This document shows, one piece after another, positions 35,362 through 47,140 of a stretch of DNA of 64,000 bases. A program made the translations under genes and the position numbers. The stretch lies in contig CM060976.1 of assembly GCA_030765065.1 (NCBI GenBank), positions 62,418,539 through 62,482,538 on the forward strand. Reading direction: 5' to 3'. Numbering within the stretch: the stretch's first letter is position 1; the number at the start of each line of letters is the position of its first letter. The notes beneath the pieces were generated by a model. That model was not told the DNA's origin. It saw only the letters and a program-made list of their open reading frames with translations, and ran no database searches. This DNA is from Deroplatys truncata (taxonomy: Eukaryota; Arthropoda; Insecta; Mantodea; Mantidae).

Positions 35362-35912
35362 CTCACTAAGGATTCACACATTTAATCTAAAACTTCACAT
35401 ATTTTAGGGAGTTGCAAGTTATGTAGTAAACAATTTACAACGCATGACATTAACATATTCCTCGCCAGGATTCATTACTCCGCATCCCAGGAGGACGAAA
35501 GTATTACACAAGTTGATAACATGCAATGTCCCGGCAATTCTTTATGTAGCCAGACTTTGCGGTTTGAACATTCTTTCTGCCCGCATTATGATACATATTT
35601 TCAAGGAAACTAGGAATAGACTAGTTGAACGGCAGTCAAAAATCACAACAAAAAAAGAAACATTAGCGAAGACCTTGAAGGTAATAACCCTGTCAGACTT
35701 TTCGCCTCTAAACAAATTATCCTAATATAAACACGCGCTGTTAGTTTGGAAAGCTAAGTTTACAAATAGCCACGGCGCAAATGTGCTCGACCAGGTTGTT
35801 AACCATTTCTTACAATTTTTAGCTAATAGTGTTAATGTTTTACCCGGACCCAAGCATCCTGCAACCAAATACTTGGACTCGCATCAGAGTAAAAGAACTT
35901 ATAACAATGTTC
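35362..35912. other. Right flank of the palindrome
   Basis: Unique sequence, unlike the left flank. A 93-residue frame (35444-35725) has no recognisable motif. Confidence 0.4.
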
Positions 35913-36250
35913 ACCGAGCGGGATGGCTTGGGCGATAACGTCTGTGGCCCGCATTCCGGAGCTCGTGGGTTCGCTTCCCGCGGCCGACCTTCCTACTCAT
36001 GGGTTTTTTCGGGATTTCCCCGAGTAGCTAGACGAATGCTGGGAATATTCATCATATCCCTGAATTTCCTTTTCCTCCATTCCACCTCCATTCTCACTTC
36101 TCTTCATCTTTCATCTGTTTGGTCTATTTCAGCGTTGAAAGTGTCGGCGGGAGTCTCAGCGTTGCATGACAGGGGAAAAGGATGCTCTATGTAACCCTTA
36201 GTACCCGGTCTCCGAGTCCCGGGCCCCGCATGGAGCGAGGGCAGCCGGTT
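35913..36250 (+). repeat. SINE-B copy
   Basis: A well-preserved head: ACCGAGCGGGATGGCTTGGG, GATAACGTCTGTGGCCCGCA and box B-like GGGTTCGCTTCCC (about 35967), then TTTTTTCGGGATTTCCCCGA and a TC-rich body. Confidence 0.82.
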
Positions 36251-36751
36251 ACACCAACTTCCATCTGGGGAGTTTCAGTTTGTAAAAGGTAGGAACACTC
36301 CCCTCTAAAATGTCGTGCCTCCTGTCCAGCCAGGATTCTCTGCATTCTCTCACCTCACCCTTCTCTCCCAGGGGCAACCCCTTAGAGGCTTTAGACACAA
36401 AAGATCTTGTAGGTCGAGGTGCTGAGTGCCCTCCGCAGTTAGTCCTATCAATTGTTCTAATCCTCAACGGGCTACCAACCGAGATAGACAAAGACGCAGT
36501 AATAAATATAATTATCAACTTTCACAATTCTACTATTTTATCCAAAGGCGTAAGACGATTGGATCGTCATCGACATAGACAAACTGGTGTATAGAATCGA
36601 CGATCACACTGTATATATGAAGCTCATTTCCCACATTTTTGCAATAGTCAATATCCATGCTACATCAGCTCTTTAACCGAAGCAGAAAAGGTCGAGATAG
36701 ACCATCTGTTTCAACTTAGTTACTAAAAAGATATTTCATCAGCGATCTGTC
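36251..36751. other. Unassigned sequence
   Basis: The overlapping frames on both strands have no recognised domain. The 3' part may extend the reverse-transcriptase fragment that follows. Confidence 0.35.
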
Positions 36752-36917
36752 ATGGTTGTGGATGCAGCACCCCTTCTAGACCATATTTTAATAAGGGGAG
36801 TTAAAGAAGAAACCATTTTCGAACTAATTGCCTCCATTGCGACAAAAATGCTCGAAACCGGACGTATACCGCAGCATTTTCTGTCGCCTAGGATACTTCT
36901 TTTGTATAAAAATCTGA
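36752..36917 (+). pseudogene. Reverse transcriptase fragment (R2-like), first piece
   Basis: The frame reads HILIRGVKEETIFELIASIA and on to LETGRIPQHFLSPRILLLYKN. This is the pattern just before the finger motifs of non-LTR reverse transcriptases (a helix, then GRIP--F---R--L--K). It stops where a TIR-A element begins, and a second piece of a similar enzyme follows that element on the same strand at 37785. Confidence 0.5.
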
Positions 36918-37773
36918 TGTGTTACACTCACATGACTTTCTCTACTCCTGTACAAACTATTTTTACAAACGCTTATTCTCCATATGCTTCATGTTAATCG
37001 AGATATCGAGATGTCAATCTTATTGCTAATTTTCTTGTAGATGCAAGGGGAATTGGTAGGCTTTAAGCGATAGTCAAATATTTTAAGAGTTGGTTGCTCT
37101 GCCGAGTATTCCATTCTCTTTGCATTACCAGGACAAAAAAATGAATAACGAATTCCCATTTGAGAAAAAGTATAAGTATTGGAAAATTTAAGGGAATAAC
37201 AAGCAATATCTCGAAAAGAGTTCACTCAAAAAAAAAAAAAAAAAAAAAAAAAGTATATGGCATAAATTGTGTATTTTAACGCGATCTACATTTTTGTGTA
37301 GTAAAATTTTGTCTATCTCTTATGGTTTACCAGTTATGCAAAAGTCGTTCACAATGAAGAATACTTTTGGAGACATTCCCAGAAAATTTGAGATATACAT
37401 TTTATTTGTCATAAAAGTATTTTAAATATATGATATTTTAATCAAAATCGTTAGAGCCTTTTTTTGAGAAAATTAAAGTTTTCGAAAAATGTTCCATGTA
37501 AAGTGTAATCTGGGGGGCGGGAATTTTCTTGAAGACCTTCGTGTCGCATCTCTGGAAGATACTGAACCTAAATACCAAGTTTGGTGTTTATCCGACCGTT
37601 CGTTTCTGAGTTATGCTGTTCACAGACAGACACACACGGACATGTTTCCAAAAATGCTTTTTTTGGATTCAGGGGGTCTCAAAACATATATTTCCGGTGA
37701 AATCTCGGTATCGAATTTTTGGGTGGAATACAATACTTCCCCTACTTACTACAAGTGGTAGAGACAGTAAAAA
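36918..37773 (+). repeat. TIR-A repeat, copy 3 (inserted in a reverse transcriptase)
   Basis: From ACACTCACATGACTTTCTC (about 36922) to GTAGAGACAGTAAAAAG (about 37759-37775). It includes an A-tract of about 26 bp (37227-37252) and aligns with copies 1 and 2 in reverse. Confidence 0.75.
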
Positions 37774-37784
37774 GTGACACATTA

Positions 37785-38030
37785 ATGGGATCGGCAACTC
37801 GCCAATCTATACTATATATTTGTTCTGTCGTACGCAGAGTTTTTGAGAGAACACTGGACAGACTTTGCGCGAACATATAACATCCAACAAATATCAACGA
37901 TTCTCCCGGAAGCTTAATCAACAGCTCCATTCTTAGAACGACAGATAGTAAAATTAAAAAATTCGGTGTCAATATTGTTTTCTTGGATGTAAGCAAATAT
38001 TTGATAACATAGAATATATACACTGCGTCG
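37785..38030 (+). pseudogene. Reverse transcriptase fragment (R2-like), second piece
   Basis: The frames show LMGSATRQSILYICSVVRRV-FERTLDRL, then PGSLINSSILRT and VNIVFLDVSKY, with FDNIEY one base out of frame. PG-LIN and FLDVSKxFD are the palm motif A region with its catalytic aspartate. At least two frameshifts. It likely continues the fragment at 36752-36917 across the TIR-A insertion, making that insertion younger. Confidence 0.55.
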
Positions 38031-38049
38031 TTATAGTGCCGGGTCACGG

Positions 38050-38760
38050 ATCGCGCGTGCTCCGCGCAATGTCTATTACACCGGGGGATTTTCCGTTCTA
38101 AAACTCTCACGTTACTTACCCACGAGCGATAGTAACATGTACTATGATGATTACTAGCCTTGTTAAAGGTTGTTGCAAGTGGTGTCCATCTGTTGAGACA
38201 CTCCTAGCACCTTCGATGAAATTTCTATTCACACTCATAAGTTCTTCTTGGAGAATTTTCATAAATTCTCTTCTTATATTGTCCTTAATTTCGTCTTGAT
38301 GTGAAGATTGTTCTATAAGCTATATTTTTTTAAGGTTTTCCACAAACAGAAGTCACATACAGTAAGAGCCGTGAAACGGGGGGGCAATAATCCTTTAGAA
38401 ATTACCCATCAAAAACCACCTTTATGTCTTCCAAGGAGTTTTGAGCAGTATGGTTGTGCCAAGATCTTGTTGGAATTATCCACTTTCCCTCTTAATATCT
38501 GACATTTGAAAAACATGGTGCAAGAATATATCAGCGGTACCTATCAAAGTTCACGGTATCACTGAAGAATATAAGCCCTATTATCCGTTTTTTCTGTTAC
38601 AGCCACCATACACCGATTTTTACATCATGTCAGGGCCATATTCCGGATTAGGACAGTGATCTTGTCATTTTGCACACAGATTTTCAAAATTATGACGAAC
38701 AATTTTATGGTACACATTAATACAGGGGTTTGTATGAAATTGAAGGAGTCAATAAGTAAG
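38050..38760 (-). pseudogene. Mariner-like transposase remnant
   Basis: On the minus strand the pieces follow transposase order: an IIGLIFFSDTVNFDRYR block (about 38590-38540), a degraded catalytic-D segment with HTAQNSLEDIKVVFDG, an LKDYCPP--SRLL stretch in the place of the usual PRSPDLT, and the tail DEIKDNIRREFMKILQEELM with NRNFIEGA and GHHLQQPL (about 38285-38165). Stops and shifts occur throughout. The tail aligns with 18170-18420. It belongs to the same broad group as the element at 12250-13545. Confidence 0.6.
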
Positions 38761-39109
38761 TACTTGCAAGTATCAAATCAAAAGAAAAGGTTATGGAAAT
38801 AGAAAACCATAGAAATATAGTATGTACTGGTTTTATTTTAATGCATTTGTAAACCTTAATTTTTATCTTATTTTTAGAAGTTTGAGAATTACGCTAATAC
38901 CCTAGTGTTCCCGGAAAGTTACTATAGCAAGCATTACTATAGTGTTGCATAGGTGAAGATATGATAGAAATATTATAAAAACTAATTATTTGGGAAATAA
39001 ATAAGTGTAAAGTAATAGGGAACTTGATACCAAATAAGAGACTGTTACAAGAATGTAATCTATCACAAGTACCCTTTAAAATAAATAAATAAATAAAAAT
39101 ATATACATT

Positions 39110-39990
39110 GCAATGGTTTAAAAATAATGCAATATATGACAATTCCAATGAATCAAAATTACACTATACATCAATTACTTTTTGCCGACGACCAAGTAAT
39201 AATACCACAACATATTGAGGACGCTCCATGATGGGAAAATTGAGGAATATAAAATCAGGGGGTTAATATTAACTTTAACAAAAGAATATTTAATATCTTC
39301 AATAATGAAGACGGCTCAAAAATAAGCGGTTATCAATGAGGAAATTAGAATGGTCAATAAATTTAATTATTTGGAATCAATCATAGAAGCAGCTAGAACT
39401 AGTCGATTAGAAATATAAAACAGAATAAGCGAAGGAAGAAAAACAATTGGAATGTTGAACTCGATATAATGGAGCAGAAACATTTTAAATAAGACTAAAA
39501 ATCTCCTCATAATTAACTAGTCAAAACATATAGGTGTTTATGGAGTAGAAACGTGGATAATGAATAGCAACAGGAAAGAACATTATTAACAACTGAGATG
39601 GATTTTTAGCAGAGGGCTTTGCGAATCTCAAGAAGGGATAAAATTAGAAATACAAAAATTCGGGAAATAATGGACGTAGAAGAGAATGTATTGGAAGTAA
39701 TAAATAAACTATTTTAATCTTCTGTCTTCAAATGCAGAAGAGAAAGGATTAAAGTGGTTCAGCCAATGGTTCGTTTCCAATGGAAAATGATAGAATAGTA
39801 ATAATGGTGCTAAATGGGAAGCTTGAGAGAAATAGGACGGGGAAGACCAAGAGAAAAATGGATGGAGTCTGAAGCATAGCGTCTAGAGGACTAACAGATG
39901 AAGATGCAGAAGATAGGGATTTGTGGAGATTTCAGATTATGAATGGGTTGTACGAAAACAACTGTATGGTAGGTAATTCCTAAATTAAAT
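39110..39990 (+). pseudogene. RTE-like reverse transcriptase C-terminal remnant
   Basis: The opening frame contains TIHQLLFADDQVIIPQHIED (about 39160-39225), with the FADD catalytic box. Further on, scattered frames give KLEWSINLIIWNQS, GMLNSI, a YGVETW-like block, WRFLAEGFANLKKG and GRGRPREKWMES, the usual order in the thumb and C-terminal region of RTE-type LINEs. More than ten disruptions make it a long-dead copy. Confidence 0.65.
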
Positions 39991-40638
39991 AGAAACAAAG
40001 AATTACGCTAAACGGGGTTAACGATCTTACAATTGCATACAATCGAAAGATTCGATCGTGAATCGCACAACCCGCACCAAGAATGCAAAAGCGCCACTAT
40101 TCAAAGGTTTCTCTTTTGGCAGGGGAAGCTTTAAAATATTGCAGTACTGTTCATTTTACTTCCAAGCAACAGGTCTCTAATGCTATTTTATTGATTTACC
40201 ATCATATAGCTAAGGCATACGAATGCAACAAACCATAATCAGGAATCCGATCCAGTTTTACTGGTAAACACTAAAGGACTGTTAAGTGCCATAAGTAATT
40301 AGTTGTCATTTAGAGGAATTTTGTGAAAATAAGAATACAGACTTCTTTTACATATTAAAATAAAGAACGAGGAACCCAATTATAGGTATATCCCAATTCT
40401 CCATTTTTTCAAGATTGTGACTCTCTTACATTGGGCTACGAGAAATTTAACGATTGTCTTCGTAGAACGGATGAGTAGAAAATGATGTGATGGTTACATT
40501 GTAACGGTTATCTTAATGTGACGGTTAAAAAAGTAATGGAGACAGTAACCAGTTATCCATTAACGGCTACAAAAGTAATGAATACAAAGTAACTATAGTT
40601 CAGTAACTTAGAAAAAACCCTTGGGAGGGGTAACTCAC
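39991..40638. other. Unassigned sequence
   Basis: No gene. The part at 40480-40600 has loosely repeated GTAACGGTTA / GTGACGGTTA words. Confidence 0.35.
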
Positions 40639-41583
40639 CTATACCTTTTTCACTATAAACTGAAAGCAGAAGTAAACAAAACTTAAATGTATCACTCCGC
40701 CGAGCACATGGCAGCACCACGTGAAGGATGACGGGAACTAAGACCCGTAGGAGGAAATTGCTTCAGACAGAATGCGAATACAATATATTGCGCAGTTTGG
40801 GAATCATTAGCTTTTAAACACTCTGTCTTATTCCTATATTTTGCCTTACATTATAAACTTATAACACATAATACTAAGAGTAGACAAATAAAAGTTGTCT
40901 CTGAACAGTTCGGCATCTGTGTTTAAAGGTACTGGATTAAACTGTTCTTAACTTTAGAAATCATTCATTCATTTAATGACAATTATATTAGTATACCATC
41001 TTTGCTTTAACCTTTTACGAGTCAACAAACTAAATAACGTTTAGCACTATAGATTAAAACACAACAGAAAACAAACGCGACCCATGCAATTCGAGCAACC
41101 ATTCTGCTTCACTAACAAAGAAGTTTAATTATTGCTAAACAATGGCCAACATTTATTGTCAAATAAAGGTGGATTCTTTTCACAGAATTTGTTAAAATCA
41201 TTTAACACAATTGCCTTCTTTCCATTTCCCGCGTTTATATTTTCTACAGTGGCAGAAGATTCTTAGCCGGAAACCGGAAACGAACTGCAGCGCCTGCGCA
41301 TAGCCTCTTAAACCCTCTGATATAACGGTTCACGTAGTTATACGTGAATCTGAACAAACACATTTAGTTTTATAAATTTAACTGTTACAATAATGAGTGG
41401 TTTAAATTTCTCTGCACGAGAATAACCAGAAAATATTACGATCTGAACCGAACTGTTTTTTGTAGAGGAAGAGACGACATGCTAAGCGGGAAACGTTGTA
41501 GTTTGCCCACCAGCCAATGAGGTGCTGTCTTGTCACATGGTTTTGTTTACTTCTCCTTTCAGCTTATAGTGAAAAAGGTATAG
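40639..41583. mobile_element. Non-autonomous DNA transposon with ~43-bp inverted repeats
   Basis: The left end begins CTATACCTTTTTCACTATAA and continues to AGTAAACAAAAC. The right end is its inverse complement with a few mismatches (GTTTTGTTTACTTCTCC to GGTATAG). A weaker similarity (GAGGG) continues just outside, so the true ends may lie about 13-20 bp further out. There is no transposase inside, and no clear target duplication was found, so the superfamily is undetermined. Confidence 0.65.
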
Positions 41584-42704
41584 TCATGTATTCCCTCTCT
41601 AACTGCCTTGGACGGACATACCTCACCTACTCTGCCTCTGAGTAGCTGCTTAAGCACCAGACGCTATAATTTCGCCTAGCTCGTGTTTTGTTTTATTTTA
41701 TTTTACTCTCACAAAATCGTTTATCACTTAATCACACCATTGTTGTAACTAACCAACTGTAGAGGCAGGACTAAAGGCACAAGAGCATTGCAACAAAAAT
41801 GCTGTGTTTGTAGATTGCTGTGACAGGCCACGCAAGGAGCAAGATGCAGCGGGTATGAAAACAAATGTTTGCACATAACTAGCGATAGCATTTCTCTAGG
41901 AACTACTTACAAACACATTTCAACAATTGTATGGTTGCTAAGGATGCATTATTGATAATAGGGTACTGATATCATGGTAGCGATGGTAACAGAAAGAAAC
42001 TTCAACATTCCTTCACCTTAATGTGTTGTTGTTTTGCAACATAGATGTAAATATTCTGAGAAATATAACACTTTAGAATGCGCATGCTGGAAAACAAATA
42101 CACCTGTGCAGCCGCTACTGAACCTAAAGCAGCACTTTTCTGCCATGCCAGACACGATCTTTAAATGAGATACCTGGGAAGGTGTTAAATTGAAATGAGA
42201 TGTGGCAGATAGTAACGCGACTGACTCGGCTAGATCGCAGATTACCCAACCCAGATGTGGGTGCAGCATTCAGGCGCTCCACACTCCTTCGACTGGATGT
42301 CTGTGTGAGACATGGCTAAACTACGAGCAAATGAGAGGACGCTCTCACCCAGCTGTAAAACAATTTGCCGAATGACCTATTGTACAGCTCAAATTTCTAG
42401 TATCTCGTGTTGACCGCAGTATCTAAAGAAAATCTGATTATTTCTTACGCCACTGCCTGGCCTACCGACACGAGTTTGCAGTTAAAATCCTGCTAGGACC
42501 GTTCTCCCTGATTTGAGGTTGTTGTTACAGACCACATTTTCCAAAGTATCGAATTATTTCCTGATTTTATAAGGTCAGAAGTAATAGGAATCATAGCAAG
42601 TACTGTTGGGGCTGTATGCATTATGCATTTGCCCACAAACACGTCCAGACCTGCATGTTTATAATTGCTATCGCACTGTTTTCCATTTCGGATGGAATCA
42701 AATT
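41584..42704. other. Unassigned sequence
   Basis: About 1.1 kb with no supported gene. The small frames at 42018-42269 and 42493-42723 have no motif. Confidence 0.35.
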
Positions 42705-44056
42705 TCTGACGTTTTACATTCACATGTCTTTCTCAACTCTCTATCGTATATTATTGGGTATACAAATTATACTTACGAAAATTTATTTTCTATCTACTTC
42801 ATTTTAATCGAGATAAACCTTTTCGGAAAAGCTGCATCACACATTTCGTTATACAGGGTTATTCAAAAAGAAGAAACAGACATGATATATTTATTTCTAA
42901 TTAACTACAATAGATGGTGACACATGTGATACATCACTGAATACAGAAAAATTCCAAATTTTATTTTGTGTGTTCAAAATGAGCACCATTTGTTATGCGA
43001 GGACGACTGTGTTTTTCCGTTTGCATACGCAACCATCTTCTACGAATTTATTGTAAATTTTTTATGACAAGGCAGCTCGTTGTTGAACTTACAGCGAAAT
43101 GCACGCTATAATGAAACAAGAGATTCACTCTTTCCATATGCAGCACACAAAACGAATTTTCCTGTGGCGTCTCCATTTTCTCGTAAACAAACACACCGCC
43201 GCTGCAGGCACTGAATGGAATTAATAGGTTGGGCTTAAAACTTTGAATTTCATCTATTCAATGATGTGTCGTATGTGTCGCTATCTGTTGTCGTTCATTA
43301 GAAATAAATATTTCTTTTTGAATAATCCTATATATACAAGTGAATAGCGATAGTCAAATGTTTTAGAACTGGATGCTCTATGCTGGCCTTAAAATTCCAT
43401 ACAGTTTCCATGCAGTTGCAAGAAACAACTGAAAATATACAGGTATTTAAAAGAATAGCTAAGTATTGAACCATTCGAACCATTAATAATGGAATTATTA
43501 TAATAATATCTATATTATATTATAATATCTCGAATGATTGATACCCAAAAAAGGATATTTGGAATAAATTGTGGGCATTAAAGAGACCTGCATTTTGTGT
43601 CGTAAGTTTTCATCTGTCGCTTAACTTTACAGGTTATACAAGATTATACAAAATTTGGTTATTCCCAGAAAATTCAAGATATGCATTTTATTTTTCATGT
43701 AAATATCTTTTAATATATGGTATATTAATCGAAATCGTTAAAGGCATTTTGTTTACAAAATAAAATTTCGAAAAGTTCCATATAAAGGCTGGTTTGGTAT
43801 AGGAAATTTTCTTGAAAATCTTTGTGTCGCATCCTTACAAGGTACTGAAACTAAATGCCACGTTTGGTATTTATCCTAGTTTACGTTTCTGAGTTATGCT
43901 GTTCACACACTCACACGCACACGGGCCTGTTTTCTAAAAATCTTTATTTCTATTCAGGGACTCAAAACATGCATTTCCGGCGAAATCTGGTATCTAATTT
44001 TTTAGGGGAATGCTATACCTTCTGTACATAGTATGTATGTGGTAGAGAAAGTAAAA
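42705..44056 (+). repeat. TIR-A repeat, copy 4, with nested MITE
   Basis: The ends are ACATTCACATGTCTTTCTC (about 42716) and GTAGAGAAAGTAAAAC (44042-44057). It is longer than the other copies because a ~477-bp element sits at 42854-43330. Outside that insert it matches copy 9 closely, including GCGATAGTCAAATGTTTTAG. Confidence 0.75.
42854..43330. mobile_element. MITE inserted in TIR-A copy 4
   Basis: The ends are CAGGGTTATTCAAAAAGAAG and, in reverse complement, TAGGATTATTCAAAAAGAAA. The similarity extends inward through ATTTATTTCTAAT and GACACAT, giving inverted repeats of about 70 bp with mismatches. TA flanks both sides. Size, TA target and lack of coding fit a deletion derivative of a Tc1/mariner element. 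Confidence 0.75.
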
Positions 44057-45264
44057 CTAAAACATTTCTTTGGAAACATAAGCTAACAATTCACAAACAG
44101 ATTTAAACACGTTTTAAATAACTTGCATACATTTGTTTGCTTGTTTGTGACTAATTTGTATGCAGATGTGGACTAGGCCTAAGAACACTTACACCGTTTT
44201 AAGTTGCCGAGATATCTGACATGGACATTAAACTTGAGCACTTAGCGAAGCGAGTCATATGCGAGTTCGTGGAGTTCTGAATGCTGGTTATTGAATGAGT
44301 CGTTAGGCACGTCGACACCCGCCTTTTTATTTTAATTCTGCTCCGTCTCCCGGTTTAGAATTTTCTGTCGTAAAGCTGCCACGTTATTCCTCACCCCTAT
44401 AACTGTCTATAATGACTGGATAATTTTCAGAATACAGAATTTGTATGTATCTACCTGGAATTTACCTACTCAAATAAGTTATAAAGAACCCTTACCTTGG
44501 ACTTCCTATTGAGGCACCCTTCTGAGCCGCTAATTACTTCCCGTCTCCCAAACTGTTTAATCGTTCCCTATTTTCCAGTTTCAATTCTTACAGAAAATAT
44601 TACACGAATTATTAGTCAAATTTTTACATTAATGGTATCATACATCATTACTAATACTATGTACTCCCATTCCTATTATTACAATTATTATTCTGTTGCT
44701 TTTTCTTGTGAACAGCTCGCGTACGTGTTTATTTAATTTATTTTTTATTCAATATTAATTTCTAGTGCAGTTTACCTATACTGTCGCATTCTAAAAAAAA
44801 TGAAACAAAATTGAAAAACAAAATGTTTTAAATTGCCATCATTTGGATGTTTTATAACATTTTCGTAGCGATTCTTTTTCTCTTTTTAATTTGTTTTTTT
44901 ATTCCTCGTTTACAGCATAGTGTCTACAGTCAGACCAGAGTAAAATGTATTTGGACAACATTCTTAACAAACCTAGCTACGAAATTCCTGGAGAGGAAGT
45001 TCTCATTTTTAGTATGTACAAACTTCAAGACATTATTCAGTTTGTGTTTTGAAGATTTTCAGTGTTATTCATTTTATAAATTTTAGATTATTTTGAAAAT
45101 GTCACCAGTTTCTCAGCTTCCATATGGGCGTTATTTGCCAACTAACTTAGATGCGTAAGTAAAGCAAATTGTTTTGTATAATACTGAAAATTTCGATGTG
45201 ATGAGTAAATCATTTGTAAGTCATAATCCACGGTTTACTGAATTTTCTCTTTAATGCTTCGATT
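44057..45264. other. Unassigned AT-rich sequence
   Basis: About 1.2 kb. The frames at 44497-44736 and 44847-45086 are hydrophobic by AT bias; no gene is supported. Confidence 0.35.
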
Positions 45265-45773
45265 TTCACCATATCAAATTTTGTTTATCTCTTATGGTTT
45301 ACCAGTTATGCAAAAGTCGTTCACAATGAAGAATACTTTTGGAGACATTCCCAGAAAATTCGTGATATACATTTCATTTGTCATGAAAATATCTTAAACA
45401 TATTATATTTTAATCAAAATCGTTAGAGCCATTTTTGAGAAAATTAAAATTTCCGAAAAATGTTCCATGTAAAGGATAATCTGGAGTGGGGGGATTTTCT
45501 TGGAAACCTTTGTGTCGCATCTCTGGAAGATACTGAACCTAAATACCAAGTTTGGTGTTTATCCGACTGTTCGTTTCTGAGTTATGCTGTTCACAGACAC
45601 ACAGACAGACACACAGACACACACACACACGGACATGTTTACAAAAATGCTTTTTTTGGATTCAGGGGGTCTCAAAACATGTATTTCCGATGAAATATCG
45701 CTACAAATTTTTGGGTGGAATACAATACTTCCCCTACTTACTATACGTAGTAGAGAAAGTAAAAAGTAAAGAA
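45265..45773 (+). repeat. TIR-A repeat, copy 5 (5'-truncated)
   Basis: Starts mid-element at TTTTGTTTATCTCTTATGG and ends at GTAGAGAAAGTAAAAAG (about 45749-45765). It has an expanded ACAG/AC microsatellite at 45593-45632. The apparent frames across it on both strands recur in other copies only because the copies are similar; I do not treat them as genes. Confidence 0.75.
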
Positions 45774-46194
45774 AACAATCTCGCCCGCACAATTCTGGGT
45801 AGAGAAGCCAGAACACTGACCACTGGACCCAGGGTATCCTTACACAGTTAGTTTCTGTGGGGTAACAACTATTGCATGACATTCTCAAAAGAGAAGAAGG
45901 GGGGAACTATTAAACCCAATGACATTTTCAACGATAAGTCAATGCCTTGTTTGTAACCATGTCGTTATTACTCCAACGTGTTCATATTCTAGTATATAGG
46001 CTTTAAGTCTTTTTATTTGCTTAGTCATTTATTAATTGGAATTAGAAGCAGAGTTATACCAGACAGAAATTTCTAGGCATTAAACCCAGAACGGAAGGAA
46101 AATAAGGTTGAACAGGACGTCCAGGTAACAACCAACCCCATTCCTCGTACAACCTTTTGGCGTTTACAGAAAGCACTGGGACTGGTTTTTATCT
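45774..46194. other. Unassigned sequence
   Basis: A short GAACACTGACCACTGGACCC stretch near 45810 recalls a tRNA-like SINE head but is too short to assign. Confidence 0.3.
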
Positions 46195-46565
46195 GTCTTC
46201 AGTGACCATTGGGCTCTGCTGTTTTGCATTCTTCTTCTTCAACAACGGATTACTCTTCTCTTTAGAGGACTTACAACTCCAAGTGTATGCCTTGAGTCAG
46301 TAACCAGTCGAGGAACAGGCAAATTCTGGATCATAGCATATCCAGGATACGTGATCAGCCCAATGCTTAGTATTGCGATGAAGAAGGAAATGGAATGTAA
46401 TGATGAAAAGGTATGATAGGAGAATTCGCGTATCAAATTATCCAACCCTACGAAGGAGAAAAACCGCGAAAAACCTTCGGTCGGGTTGGTCGGCTCCCGA
46501 GGGTTTGAACCCGGGACCTCCCATATGCGAGTTGCCCACGTTACCGCCGCGCCACCTCTCTCGGT
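46195..46565 (-). repeat. SINE-B copy, minus strand
   Basis: The head on the minus strand is clear: CGAGAGAGGTGGCGCGGCGG (46561-46542), then TAACGTGGGCAACTCGCATA and box B-like GGGTTCAAACCCT. The tail at 46230-46380 is shared with copies at 2300, 54393 and 57935. Confidence 0.82.
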
Positions 46566-46950
46566 TTTGTATGCATTATAATTATAATGGTTTGAGTGTA
46601 GATAACTAGAAGCAAACTGCTTAATAATTCCTATGCCTGGTTATAACATATGTCCAGAGGGAAGAACAGTGCTTTTTAATGGTGTACAAATTCTCTCTTT
46701 CTCTTTCTCACGCACACACAAACGTATACAAACATACACATACGCACACACTTCCTGCTCTTTGTAATTTTAGTAGTATTATATACTATATAGTGTGGTA
46801 TTTATCTCCCTGAATTTGGCTGCTAAAACTGTTTAGAGATGAATCCTTTTGGAGTCGCTATATAGGGAGCAGTGATACATTTATGTGCTGTTAAACCGTT
46901 TGCTTAGGGTTTAGTTTTTACAAACATCGCAGAAATAAAAATAAAAGTTT
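46566..46950. other. Unassigned sequence
   Basis: No gene. CT and CA simple repeats occur at 46694-46750. Confidence 0.35.
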
Positions 46951-46965
46951 GCAACGTATTTTGCA

Positions 46966-46983
46966 CACACACACACATACCCA

Positions 46984-47022
<39 letters not shown>

Positions 47023-47140
47023 AGGAAGAGAAAGAAACTGTGGATAAAGTGAGAATGAGAAGAGGGAGAGCAGAGATAGTGAGAGGGAGAAAGAAAGAGG
47101 GAGGGGCAGAAAAAGACGAGAGCGGTAGAGAAATTCCTGC
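46966..47140 (+). repeat. Purine-rich simple repeat (CA, then GA)
   Basis: An ACAC run at 46966-46977 is followed by about 15 GA units (46987-47016), grading into a long AG-rich purine tract to about 47128. The Ser/Leu-rich frames on the minus strand are products of the repeat. Confidence 0.85.

Noticed and set aside
16360-38760. Palindrome extending into the flanks (TIR-A and transposase remnants on both sides in opposite orientation)
   Set aside because: On the left the order outward is transposase scrap then TIR-A; on the right it is TIR-A then transposase. Positions do not mirror, so these are independent insertions of common families.
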